From Nonomuraea muscovyensis (lineage in GTDB: Bacteria; Actinomycetota; Actinomycetes; Streptosporangiales; Streptosporangiaceae), in contig NZ_JACHJB010000002.1 in NCBI RefSeq assembly GCF_014207745.1, positions 2,170,001 through 2,234,000 on the forward strand: 64,000 nt of DNA, written 5' to 3'. Both the position numbers and the translations under genes were made by a program. Below are positions 1 to 7,312 of this stretch, piece by piece. Numbering within the stretch: the first letter of the stretch is position 1; every line of letters starts with the position of its first letter. The notes beneath the pieces were generated by a model that was not told the DNA's origin, searched no databases, and worked only from the letters and a program-made list of their open reading frames with translations.

Positions 1-85
1 CGGTGGCGGCGGTCGAGGTCGCGGCCAGGCCGCCGGACACGATCGTGAGGAGCAGGGCACCGCTGGCTAAGGGTCTTTTGAGCAC
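1..85 (-). CDS. Secreted protein, N-terminal fragment (cut by window edge)
   Basis: Reading leftwards from a GTG at 85, an open frame runs off the window. Its 28 residues look like a Sec signal peptide: Lys3-Arg4 at the start, a hydrophobic Leu/Ala/Gly core (SGALLLTIVSGGLA), then a small-residue Ala/Thr/Ser stretch suited to signal peptidase cleavage. There is no strong ribosome binding site, so the exact start is uncertain. The mature protein lies outside the window and its function cannot be judged. Confidence 0.4.
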   Translation of the reverse strand, partial: MLKRPLASGALLLTIVSGGLAATSTAAT

Positions 86-177
86 GTCGTTACGTCCGTT
101 TCACAGGGGGTGGGCGACATACGGAGGGATCTCCGTCGTGCCGGGTCGATGCGTACTCGAAAGTAACTTTCGGCGGT

Positions 178-490
178 ATGTCCGCGGTATGTCCGAACGA
201 CCGCGGGCGGTGGCGCGCCGTTCAAGCGTTCAAGGAGGAATCCCTGCCGGCCCGGGTGCTGGGTGTGTCGCGCCAGGGCTACTACGCCCGGGCCGCCCGG
301 CAGCAACGCGGCCCGTTGGCGCGAGCTCGCCGCGACGCCGAGCTGACTGAGCAGATTCGCCGACCTCGCCGGGCCTCTGATGAGATCTACGGGGCGCCAC
401 GCATCCACGCTGACCTGCGGGAGTTGGATGGGGTCCGGGGAGGTTGTAAGCGGGTGGCCCGGCTGATGCTCCGCCGCTTCGGTCACCGGG
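178..490 (+). pseudogene. IS3-family transposase OrfB, N-terminal remnant
   Basis: The translation contains the helix-turn-helix and linker typical of the N-terminus of IS3-family OrfB: a VLGVSRQGYYAR segment, then DEIYGAPRIHADLRE and a VARLM motif. Homology stops after about 100 residues and the DDE integrase core is absent. The frame then runs into IS30-like sequence in another frame. A matching IS3-type C-terminal tail appears about 270 bp downstream, so the gene was probably interrupted by an IS30 insertion and then decayed. Confidence 0.7.
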
Positions 491-763
491 ACGGCCGCCG
501 GTCAACCGGCGCGAAGAGCGGCAGCGGTTCTGGCGGCTGATCGCCGAAGGGCGCTCGAGTGAGGAGGCCGCTGTCGCGTGCGGCGTGTCGATGCCGTTGG
601 GGCCGCGGTGGTTTCGTGAGGGTGGCGGTATGCCGCCGATCAGCCTGGAGCCGCTCTCGGGCCGCTACCTGTCGTTCGCCGAGCGCGAGGAGATCGCCGT
701 GCTGCGCGCCAAGAAGTGCGGGGTGCGGGAGATCGCCCGCAGTCTGGGACGAGCCCCGTCGAC
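491..763 (+). pseudogene. IS30-family transposase, N-terminal remnant
   Basis: One frame encodes the conserved N-terminus of actinobacterial IS30 transposases: EERQRFWRLIAEG, CGVS, RWFREGGGMPP, then LSFAEREEIAVLRA and GVREIARSLGRAPST. This covers the two N-terminal DNA-binding helix-turn-helix regions. Reading stops being IS30-like after the GRAPST motif, and the rest of the protein with its DDE catalytic core is missing. It lies between the two halves of an IS3-type gene. Confidence 0.7.
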
Positions 764-880
764 CCGCTCCGCCGCCATTCCGCCAACGGCCAGCTCAGCC
801 CCGCCGAATACGAACGCCGCCACGCGCACAAGAACGCCCAAGACCTCGACCATGCGTCGCCCATGCCGCCACTGTGGAGT
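764..880 (+). pseudogene. IS3-type transposase C-terminal remnant
   Basis: The frame that includes position 764 encodes RRHSANGQLSPAEYERRHA. This is the usual C-terminal signature of IS3-family OrfB proteins (RRHSxxGxLSPxxYE). It is separated from the IS3 N-terminal remnant at 178-490 by the IS30 fragment. No complete catalytic domain is left, so none of the three pieces can be active. Confidence 0.5.
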
Positions 881-956
881 CAGGCATCGAGGGCCGGGCC
901 ACACTGGAGGACCTCGGAAGGTACCCGGGGTCCTCCAGCGACCGTCGGTTGTTCGG

Positions 957-2837
957 TCAGCTGACGGTGGCGGGTTGGGCGGACAGAAGGGTTTGGGTCC
1001 AGCCTTCGGCGCCGACGGCGCTCTGGCTGCTGAGGTCGCCGCCCCGGCCGTCGTAGGGGTTCTGGTCAGCGTAGCGGTGGAGGGAGCCGTCGCTCCGGTG
1101 GCCGTAGTACACGCCCCCGCCGGGCGACAGGAGATGGTCGAAGACCTGCCAGGTGGTGTCGCGAAGCTGGTACCTCTGCCAGGAGCCGGGGCCGTTGATC
1201 TGGTAGGAGATCAGCTTGCCGTCGGCCGTTGTGCCGAGAATCCAGCCAGGGCCGGTCGCGGTGAGGGTCTTGAGGGTGAAGCCGTCGCCGATGGCGGAGC
1301 CGCCGCTGATGTTGTCGATCGTGGGCTTGACCGCATTGACGGTGTAGCGGCGCAGGGTCCCGTCGGCGATGCCGAACAGGTGGCCGTTGCCGTCGTAGGC
1401 GAGGAGGTCGTGGGTGTAACCGCTGCCGAGATAGACAGGCCGCTGGAAGGTGAGACTGTCACGATTGCTCTGGATATCGACCCGGTAGAGCCGGCCCTCC
1501 GGCCCCTTCTCGGTGACCAGGAGCGTATTGAAGTCCAGCGTCGCCATCGCCTTGGGGGTGAAACCCAGAGTGGCCGTGGATACAAAGGCGCCACGCGTGC
1601 GCTGTCCGGTAGCGGCATCAATGGCGGTGTAGGTCAACTTCCCGTCCGGCATCGCCCCGTAAACCGAGGCGCTCTCCACGGAGGAGGCGGCGGGGTTCTG
1701 CGCGTGGGTGAGGGTCTCCCAGCCCAGGAAGTGCGACACCCCTGCGGGTCTTTTCTGCTCGACCCACTGCTTGGCGTACGGCATGTCGTAGCCGAGTCCG
1801 TGGTGCAGGGCGTTGTAGCCGACCTCGAAGTGGTCCCCGAGGTTGCGGGTGACCTTTCCCTTGCACAGCCACGACGGGATCGTCCCGCCCAGTTGCAATT
1901 TGGCGTGGAAGTCCATCGCGAACCGCAGCCGATGCTTGGCCTTGGCGTACAGGTCGAGGCCCTGGATGCGGGCGGTCTCCGCGACGTGGGAGATGGCCGC
2001 GATGCCCCATCCGGTGTGCCAGAAGTCGCGGCACGTCTCCTGGGCCAGGCCGTCCACGAACGCGGTCTGCCCGTGCCAGTAGTCGATGATCTCGGCCTTG
2101 GTGTCGTACTTGCTGTTCGGCGGCGCCTTGGGCAGCGAGCCGTCCGTCTTCAGGTAGATGTAGGCGGGCAGCCTGCCGCGCCAGGTCGCGACAGCTCGGT
2201 CGAACGAGGCCCGGTCGTCCAGGTGCACGGCGATGCCGATGGCGGCATCCGTCATGATCAGTTCCCAGTTGCCGTTGTTGTCGGGCCTTCCGGCGATCAG
2301 GGTCGGGAGGTACACGGTGCGCAGCTTGCCGGCGAAGCGGCCGGCCTGGCTCCAGCCGCCGTAGGTGTGCTTGATGAGCTCGGCGGCGCGGGAGAAGTTG
2401 GCCCCCGCCCAGCCCGTCTGCAGCGGTGCGTTGCTCCCGGTGTGCTTGGTGATCACAGCTGACCAGGCGTCCATGATCTGGATCGCCTTCTTCGCGTAGC
2501 GGGCGTCCTTGGTCAGGTACCACTGCAGGGCGTGCGTGTAGGCCGCCATGGCATCCTCGCGCTCGTCCGAGCAGCCATTGTCGGGAATGGAATTCCCGCC
2601 GCAGTTCACCTCGGCGCGGGGCTTGGCCGTGTAGGACAGCGAGGCGTAGGAGTGACGTTGCAGTTTTCTCCAGGCGGCTCGCCACGGCTCCTTGTCCAGG
2701 TTGGCTCTGACGAAGTCGAGCTGAGCCCGGCTGACCAGGACCCCAGGATGCTTGAACACAGCAGCCTGCGCGGGTTGCGGGACAGCTAGCGCGGCGGCCA
2801 CGAGCATGGCGGCAGCAACAGGACGAGCGAGACGCAC
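957..2837 (-). CDS. Secreted alginate-lyase-family protein with C-terminal tachylectin-like domain
   Basis: A predicted extracellular polysaccharide-degrading protein of 626 aa. The GTG start (MRLARP) follows a GGAAAGGAA ribosome site. Residues 1-25 are a Sec signal peptide ending in AQAA. Residues about 30-390 match the alginate lyase (PF05426) alpha-toroid fold, with an NGNWE motif and a conserved Tyr/His-rich region (EIIDYWHGQ, CRDFWHTGWG, GYNALHHGLGYDM). From about residue 400 the sequence becomes a beta-rich repeat (DGKLTY, DGNGHLFGIADGTLRRY, DGKLISYQ, DGSLHRY) like tachylectin-2 sugar-binding propellers. The second part probably holds the enzyme on its glycan. It is monocistronic and flanked by IS debris. 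The polysaccharide substrate cannot be read from sequence. Confidence 0.85.
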   Translation of the reverse strand: MRLARPVAAAMLVAAALAVPQPAQAAVFKHPGVLVSRAQLDFVRANLDKEPWRAAWRKLQRHSYASLSYTAKPRAEVNCGGNSIPDNGCSDEREDAMAAYTHALQWYLTKDARYAKKAIQIMDAWSAVITKHTGSNAPLQTGWAGANFSRAAELIKHTYGGWSQAGRFAGKLRTVYLPTLIAGRPDNNGNWELIMTDAAIGIAVHLDDRASFDRAVATWRGRLPAYIYLKTDGSLPKAPPNSKYDTKAEIIDYWHGQTAFVDGLAQETCRDFWHTGWGIAAISHVAETARIQGLDLYAKAKHRLRFAMDFHAKLQLGGTIPSWLCKGKVTRNLGDHFEVGYNALHHGLGYDMPYAKQWVEQKRPAGVSHFLGWETLTHAQNPAASSVESASVYGAMPDGKLTYTAIDAATGQRTRGAFVSTATLGFTPKAMATLDFNTLLVTEKGPEGRLYRVDIQSNRDSLTFQRPVYLGSGYTHDLLAYDGNGHLFGIADGTLRRYTVNAVKPTIDNISGGSAIGDGFTLKTLTATGPGWILGTTADGKLISYQINGPGSWQRYQLRDTTWQVFDHLLSPGGGVYYGHRSDGSLHRYADQNPYDGRGGDLSSQSAVGAEGWTQTLLSAQPATVS

Positions 2838-3324
2838 GGGATTCCTTTCCCAAAGGGAACTGGCTGGACAGAGAACGGCATAGCTGGGGGTTACGGGCGG
2901 TCGGAGTCAGACGCCCTGGGAGGTGACGAAGGCGTTCGGGGCGGGCCTTCCAGCGGGTGGCCGACGTTCGCGGCCCCTCACTCCTGTGCCAATCGCAGAC
3001 CACCGATCGCCCTGGACGCGACGCGGCGCGCGATCTCACGCATGCTTGTCATCACTTTCTCCCTGTGACCGCGGCACCTGGCCAACGGCGGAAGCGGCAG
3101 TCCTGCGGAGCGCCAAGGCCGACCGTGCCGATTACAGGAGCGCCGACCCGGTTCGTTCCTCACCTTGCTCGTGCGCCTCTGCGGACGCGGAGCGATGGTA
3201 GTTCAGCCTGGTATGTCGGCGGTATGTCGTCACTTTCGCGCAGCGCGTGGAGTTCGCCGCGCTGCAAACGGCCGCCGCCGCGGCGCAGGTTGTCGATGAA
3301 CCGAGGTTCTTCCGTGTCTGAGGT
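2838..3324. other. About 490 bp with no convincing gene
   Basis: No frame here resembles a known protein. A short minus-strand reading frame (24 codons from an ATG at about 3052, with a GGGAGAA ribosome site) is possible but unsupported. Near 3208-3226 there is a doubled GGTATGTC motif, also seen near 175-195 beside the IS3 remnant. The stretch looks like decayed inter-element DNA. Confidence 0.5.
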
Positions 3325-3662
3325 GCCGCACCCGGACCGGACGGTGAAGGCCGGTGGCTGCCCAACGGGGCGGCCGCCAAGTCCGGGCTGAACAAGGGCA
3401 TCCTGGACGCGGGTTGGGGGTTTCCTGACGATCCTGTCGCACAAGGCTGAAAGCGCCGGTCGAGAGCTGATCGCGGTGAACCCCGCCAACACCTCCCGCA
3501 CCTGCTCGCGATGCGGGCATTGCCCGAAGGAGAACCGCGTCACCCAGGCCGGGTTCCGATGCACGGCGTGCGGGCACACCGCGCACGCCGACGTGAACGC
3601 GGCGGTCAACATCCTTGGGGCAGGGCCTGCCCTTCGCGACGCCGCGCGAGCGGCCTGGCGAG
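3325..3662 (+). pseudogene. tnpB: TnpB (IS605-type RNA-guided nuclease) C-terminal remnant, frameshifted
   Basis: This matches the last ~115 codons of the intact tnpB at 46659-47861. It begins at the PDGEGxWLPNGAAAKSGLNK segment and runs through NPANTSRTCSRCGHC, FRCTACGHTAHADVNAAVNI and LRDAARAA. A 2-nt loss near 3418-3424 (after GGTTGGGGG) breaks the frame, so the zinc ribbon and final RuvC Asp are in a different frame from the preceding helix. The stop codon of the intact copy (GCT TAG) has become GCC TGG here. The N-terminal two thirds are missing, so no nuclease can be made. Confidence 0.85.
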
Positions 3663-3696
3663 AAGCCGCTCCCTTCAGGAGCGGAGGAGTCACGCC
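3663..3696 (+). ncRNA. Right end / omega-RNA 3' hairpin of the TnpB remnant
   Basis: Just past the tnpB homology a 7-bp stem (CCGCTCC, 3666-3672; GGAGCGG, 3678-3684) closes a 5-nt loop CTTCA, followed by GAGGAGTCACGCC. The intact element carries the same structure with a different loop (ATCG) and an 8-bp stem, so the stem is kept while the loop drifts. Similarity to the other copy ends after GTCACGCC at 3696. In IS605-type elements this right end is the omega-RNA scaffold terminus, and the guide is read from the flanking DNA. Confidence 0.65.
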
Positions 3697-3832
3697 GGGA
3701 AAGAACGCGCCGCTCAGTACCAGCGCGGCGGCCGTGTCGTAGTAGAAGTCGCAGAACTCGATGGCCGTGCCGACGAGGGTGGCGGCGGCGGCCGCGCGCC
3801 GCCGCGCCCGGGGTGCGGGTGGGAACCGTCAT
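3697..3832 (-). pseudogene. MHS-type MFS transporter N-terminus, truncated at the IS end
   Basis: On the minus strand a GGAGCGAGG ribosome site precedes ATG at 3832 (MTVPTRTPG). After a 1-nt frameshift the sequence reads TLVGTAIEFCDFYYDTAAALV then FFP. This is the first transmembrane helix of metabolite:H+ symporter (MHS) family transporters, which usually read ATLVGTxIEFYDFYIYGTAAALVF. The homology stops exactly at the right end of the TnpB remnant (3696/3697). The gene was therefore cut by the element and is also frameshifted. Confidence 0.65.
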
Positions 3833-3968
3833 GTCGCCTCGCTCCGGGGGCGTGGGAGACGCGTAGAGGTTACTCCACCACTCTCCGTGTCCGTCCTTCC
3901 TGGTGATCGACCGTAGGGGCGACGACGGGTTGCTCACATCCTCCCCCTTGACGGGCTCTCGTTCTGAG

Positions 3969-4006
3969 TGAGAACGTTACCAACGCATCATTGAGAACGT
4001 TCTCAA
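3969..4006 (+). promoter_or_regulatory. LacI-type operators upstream of the SIS/HAD genes
   Basis: A perfect 16-bp palindrome TTGAGAACGTTCTCAA lies at 3991-4006, 26 bp before the SIS gene start. An imperfect copy, GTGAGAACGTTACCAAC, lies at 3969-3985. The same palindrome core recurs at 7259-7274 before the kinase/transporter operon, next to the divergent LacI gene. The GAGAACGTTCTC dyad with a central CG is a classical LacI/GalR-family operator. Confidence 0.85.
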
Positions 4007-4032
4007 ATCCTTGAGACGCGAACGGAGACACC

Positions 4033-5031
4033 GTGACTCTGCTGCCCCTGAAACCGATCGAGTCCGACCTGGCCGACAAGGCGCGCGCGACGATCAGCCA
4101 GCGGCCCCAGCTGGAGGAGCTCGTCGCCCAGGCCACCGCCAAGGGCCTGCGCAACGTCTTCTTCGTGGGCGCCGGCGGCTCCCTCATCGCCTCCTACCCC
4201 GGCCACTACCTTCTGGAGCGGGAGGACACCTGCCCCGTCTACAAGCTGCAGAGCGACGAGCTCAACACCGGGCGCACCAAGCGGATGGGCGAGGGCTCGC
4301 TGGTCTTCCTCGCCTCCTACACCGGCAAGACCAAGGAGACCGTCGCCGCCGCCCGGTACGCCCGCAGCACGGGCGCGACCGTGGCCGTGGTGACCAAGGA
4401 GGGCGGCCCCCTCGCCGACGCGGCGAACGTCGCCTTCACCGGTCAGAGTGACCTGTTCCTGCAGCTCGCCGCGTACGCCGTGATGCGGCAGGGCGGCGTC
4501 TCGCGTGACTGGGCACTGCTCGACCGGGCCCTGGACGCCCTCCCCGACGCCCTCGTCTCCGCCGCCGAGGAGCACGAGGAGCGGGCACGCGTCATCGCCG
4601 AGACGCTGAAGGACGAGCCGATCACCTACGTGCTCGGCTCCGGCCCCAGCTTCAACTGGGCGTACGGGCTGGCCATGTGTTTCCTTCAGGAGATGCAGTG
4701 GAAGCACGCGGCGGGCTTCAACTCCGGCGAGTTCTTCCAGGGCGCGTTCGAGGTCGTCAACGACGACGTGGCGGTCATCAACCTGCTCGGCGAGGACGCG
4801 TCGCGGCCCATGGCCGAGCGGGCCAAGCGGTTCCTCGACACGTACGCGAGCAAGAAGACCTTCCACATCGACACGGCCGAACTGGCCCTGCCCGGGATCC
4901 CGGCGGAGCTGCGCGGCGAGATGTCCCCGCTGGTCATCGCGGTGCTGATGGACCGGCTCGCCCGCCACTACGAGGCGATCCGCGGCCACGACCTGGACAA
5001 GCGGAACTACATGTTCAAGGTGGACTACTGA
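4033..5031 (+). CDS. frlB: SIS-domain sugar-phosphate deglycase/isomerase, FrlB/FraB-like
   Basis: A 332-aa double-SIS protein of the FrlB/FraB group, which splits 6-phosphofructosamines (Amadori phosphates) into glucose-6-phosphate and an amino acid. The GTG start at 4033 has CGGAGA 6 nt upstream. Visible landmarks: VGAGGS (45-50), SYTGKT (95-100), the second SIS with LGSGPS (201-206), FLQEMQW (217-223), SGEFFQGAFE (231-240), LLGED, and the family-typical end HDLDKRNYMFKV. The Glu of QEMQW (E220) is kept. The His that normally follows in EFFHG is Gln236 here; from memory of FraB work this pair corresponds to catalytic Glu214/His230. The substrate may differ. It is regulated by the upstream LacI operators. 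The symbol is by homology. Confidence 0.75.
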   Translation: MTLLPLKPIESDLADKARATISQRPQLEELVAQATAKGLRNVFFVGAGGSLIASYPGHYLLEREDTCPVYKLQSDELNTGRTKRMGEGSLVFLASYTGKTKETVAAARYARSTGATVAVVTKEGGPLADAANVAFTGQSDLFLQLAAYAVMRQGGVSRDWALLDRALDALPDALVSAAEEHEERARVIAETLKDEPITYVLGSGPSFNWAYGLAMCFLQEMQWKHAAGFNSGEFFQGAFEVVNDDVAVINLLGEDASRPMAERAKRFLDTYASKKTFHIDTAELALPGIPAELRGEMSPLVIAVLMDRLARHYEAIRGHDLDKRNYMFKVDY

Positions 5032-5037
5032 TCGGAC

Positions 5038-5068
5038 GGCCGGGCGGCGCTCTTCCCGCCGCCCGGCC
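5038..5068 (+). terminator. Strong GC hairpin between SIS and HAD genes
   Basis: A 12-bp perfect stem (GGCCGGGCGGCG, 5038-5049; CGCCGCCCGGCC, 5057-5068) closes a 7-nt loop, 7 nt after the SIS stop codon. No U-run follows. It could be an attenuating terminator, or an RNA-stabilising hairpin setting the ratio of the SIS and HAD products. Confidence 0.55.
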
Positions 5069-5108
5069 GGTCCCCTCGGAACCAGCGGAACCAGCGGAAG
5101 GAGGCCGG

Positions 5109-5741
5109 TTGGCCACCGAACTCGTCATCCTCGACTGCGACGGCGTGCTGGTGGACAGCGAACGGATCGCGGCACGGGTGGGCACGGCCGCGCTGCGCCG
5201 GCTGGGATGGGAGATCGGCGAGCGGGAGTTCGCCGCCCGGTTCGTCGGCTGCAGCGAGGAGCACTGGCTGCGGGCCGTCGGCCCGGACGTCCCGCCCGGC
5301 TGGCACGAGCGGCTCGCCGCCGAACACGTGGCCGCGGTCGAGGCGGAGCTGGCCCCCGTCCCGGGCATGCCGGAGGCGCTGGCCCGCATCGCCCTGCCCA
5401 CCTGCGTCGCCTCGAACGGCGGCCACACCAAGATCGCCCGTAGCCTCCGGCTCACCGGCCTGGCGAAGCGGTTCGCGGGCCGGGTGTTCAGCGCCGAGGA
5501 CGTGGCGCGGGGCAAGCCGGCCCCCGACCTGTTCCTGCACGCGGCGGCGACGCTGGGGACGGCTCCGGAGCGGTGCGTGGTGGTGGAGGACAGCCCGTTC
5601 GGCGTGGCGGCGGCGCGGGCGGCCGGGATGCGCTGTCTGGGGTTCACCGGGGGGCTCACGCCGGCCGGGCGACTGTCGGGGGCGACTGCCCTGTTCGACG
5701 ATCCGAGCGACCTGCCCGCGCTGCTGGCGGCCCTCACCTGA
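5109..5741 (+). CDS. HAD-family sugar phosphatase / beta-phosphoglucomutase-like
   Basis: A 210-aa HAD hydrolase, probably dephosphorylating or isomerising a sugar phosphate in the fructosamine pathway. The TTG start at 5109 is chosen because AAGGAGG lies 5 nt upstream. Motif I is LDCDGVLVDS with nucleophile Asp9 and Asp11, followed by a helical cap. Motif II is CVASNG, Lys of GKPAPDLF is motif III, and VVEDSPFGVAAA is motif IV. This layout is that of the PGMB/YniC subfamily. It sits 77 bp after the SIS gene and shares its promoter. The precise substrate cannot be read from sequence. Confidence 0.8.
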   Translation: MATELVILDCDGVLVDSERIAARVGTAALRRLGWEIGEREFAARFVGCSEEHWLRAVGPDVPPGWHERLAAEHVAAVEAELAPVPGMPEALARIALPTCVASNGGHTKIARSLRLTGLAKRFAGRVFSAEDVARGKPAPDLFLHAAATLGTAPERCVVVEDSPFGVAAARAAGMRCLGFTGGLTPAGRLSGATALFDDPSDLPALLAALT

Positions 5742-5893
5742 CCCGCCCTCACCCGACCCGCCCTCACGTGACCCGCCCTCACCCGACGCACGTGACCGGC
5801 CCTCACTCGACCGGCCCTCACCCGACGCACGTGACCGGCCCTCACTCGACCGGCCCTCACCCGACGCACGTGACCGGCCCTCACTCGACCGGC
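5735..5893 (+). repeat. 39-bp tandem repeat (three perfect copies plus degenerate lead-in)
   Basis: Three identical 39-bp units occupy 5777-5815, 5816-5854 and 5855-5893. Each starts CCTCACCCGACGCACGTGAC and ends CTCGACCGGC. A degenerate run of the same words (ACCCGCCCTCACCCG) fills 5735-5776. The array lies in the 297-bp gap between the convergent HAD gene and the LacI gene. Coding frames across it are low complexity and not believable. Confidence 0.9.
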
Positions 5894-6038
5894 CCTCAGA
5901 GTACGAGCCTCTACGGGCAGGGCCTCACGAACGGGCGTCAGGGGACGGGCTGCCGCCCGAGGCACTGGCGGTCCGCGCGCACGCCGAAGACCCGTGGGGG
6001 CCGGCCCGCGCACTCGCCGACAACCCCGCACGCGGCGG

Positions 6039-7127
6039 TCACAGCAGGGAGCGCGCCGACTCCCGCTCGATGAAGCGGGTCGGCAGGCGGCGGTGGGTGA
6101 CGCGCCTCTCGCTGCCCTGCACCCGGTCGAGCAGCAGCCGACCCGCCTCGGCCCCCAGCTCGTAGATCGGCTGGGCCACCACGCTCAGCGGCGGTGAGAT
6201 CGCCTCGGCCCAGTCGGCGTCGTCGAACGACACCAGCGACACGTCCGCCGGGCAGCGCAGCCCGAGGCGCCGCAGCGCCTGCAGCACGCCCAGGGCGAGG
6301 AGGCTGTCGAGCGCGAGGATCGCGGTCGGCGGTTCGGGCAGGGCGAGCAGCCGGGTGGTCGCCTCGGCCGCGTCTTCCCGGCGGAAGCCCTCGGCGCTGA
6401 CCAACTCGGGCCGGGGTTCGACGCCCGCTTCGAGCAGCGCGTCGCGGTAGCCGGCGGTGCGGGCGCCGACCGTGGTGCCGGCGATCCGCTCGACGCCGCG
6501 CAGCCCGGGGCGGGCCAGCTTGGCGCGCAGGTGTTCGTCGCCGCCGGTCAGTAAGGCGATGGAGCGGTGCCCCAGCTTGAGCAGGCGTTCGGTGGCGTCC
6601 CTGGCGGCGGCGCGGTTGTCGATGCCGACCGTGTCGGCGTCGAGGCCGGGCACGCGGCGGTCGAGCAGCACGACCGGGATGCCGGCGTCGATCACGGCCT
6701 TGAGCGTGTCGCGGTCGGCGGCGTCGGTCGGCGCGACGACCATGCCGTCGACCCGCCGCTCGGCGAGCACGCCGAGGGCCTTGCGCTCGAGCGTGAGGTC
6801 CTCGTCGGTGTTGACCAGCAGCACCTCCCAGCCCTTCGCGTGGGCGGTGTCGGCGATGCCGCGCAGGGCGCGTGAGAAGAACGGGTTCTCGATGTCGGGG
6901 ACGAGCACGCCGAGCGTGTGCGTCAGCCCGGTGATCATGCTGCGGGCCAGGCTGTTGGCCCGGTAGCCGAGCCGCTCGGCCGCGGCCAGGACGGCCTCGC
7001 GGCTCTTGGCGCTCACCGAGCCGTAGCCGCCAAGGGCCCGGCCGGCCGTCGCCGTGGACACCCCGGCCTCCTTGGCGACCACCTCGATCGACGGCATGAT
7101 CCGCCGTACGCCGCCGCTGCCGCTCAT
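6039..7127 (-). CDS. LacI-family transcriptional repressor of the fructosamine locus
   Basis: A 362-aa repressor with an N-terminal LacI helix-turn-helix (IEVVAKEAGVSTATAGRALG, hinge RANSLARSM) and a periplasmic-binding-like effector domain (LGVLVPDIENPFFS, VDGMVVAPT, DRRVPGLDADTVGIDN, ILALDSLLALGVLQAL, VSFDD). It starts at ATG 7127 after GGGGGTG; an internal ATG at 7097 is a weaker choice. It is divergent from the kinase-transporter operon and convergent with the HAD gene. The palindrome TTGAGAACGTTCTCAC at 7259-7274 lies in the divergent promoter, and the same site precedes the SIS gene. It therefore probably represses both units, with a sugar or Amadori phosphate as inducer. Confidence 0.9.
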   Translation of the reverse strand: MSGSGGVRRIMPSIEVVAKEAGVSTATAGRALGGYGSVSAKSREAVLAAAERLGYRANSLARSMITGLTHTLGVLVPDIENPFFSRALRGIADTAHAKGWEVLLVNTDEDLTLERKALGVLAERRVDGMVVAPTDAADRDTLKAVIDAGIPVVLLDRRVPGLDADTVGIDNRAAARDATERLLKLGHRSIALLTGGDEHLRAKLARPGLRGVERIAGTTVGARTAGYRDALLEAGVEPRPELVSAEGFRREDAAEATTRLLALPEPPTAILALDSLLALGVLQALRRLGLRCPADVSLVSFDDADWAEAISPPLSVVAQPIYELGAEAGRLLLDRVQGSERRVTHRRLPTRFIERESARSLL

Positions 7128-7258
7128 GCGCACCCCCGGTGCTGTGGACGTGTTGAGGACATCATCCCCCGTGCCCGCACCCGCGTGCGGCGCGAAGGAG
7201 GTGATCAACGGGCCACCGTAGCGGATTCGGCGGCAACCCTTGACACGGGTCCCGCGGA

Positions 7259-7297
7259 TTGAGAACGTTCTCACCCAAGTGAGTGAGAACCTTCCCA
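7259..7297 (+). promoter_or_regulatory. LacI-type operators before the kinase/ABC operon
   Basis: TTGAGAACGTTCTCAC (7259-7274) repeats the operator found at 3991-4006. A degenerate second copy, GTGAGTGAGAACCTTCCCAG, follows at 7278-7297. Both lie just upstream of the kinase GTG start at 7313, and the first is about 130 bp upstream of the divergent LacI start. Confidence 0.85.
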
Positions 7298-7312
7298 GTC
7301 ACAGGAGCCCGT

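Noticed and set aside
585..2462. Plus-strand open frame of 625 codons
   Set aside because: Only its first ~60 codons are real (IS30 remnant). The rest is antisense to the alginate lyase gene.
175..3226. Doubled GGTATGTC motif near 175-195 and again near 3208-3226, considered as IS ends
   Set aside because: The copies are short, in the same orientation, and do not coincide with transposase limits. There are too few bases to call terminal repeats.
5777..5893. The three 39-bp repeats considered as a CRISPR array
   Set aside because: The units are directly adjacent with no variable spacers, and there are no cas genes in the window.
5015..6031. Minus-strand open frame of 338 codons with repeated RAGHVRRVRAG motifs
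   Set aside because: It is the antisense of the HAD gene plus the 39-bp tandem repeat. The repetitive protein comes from the DNA repeat and there is no start signal.
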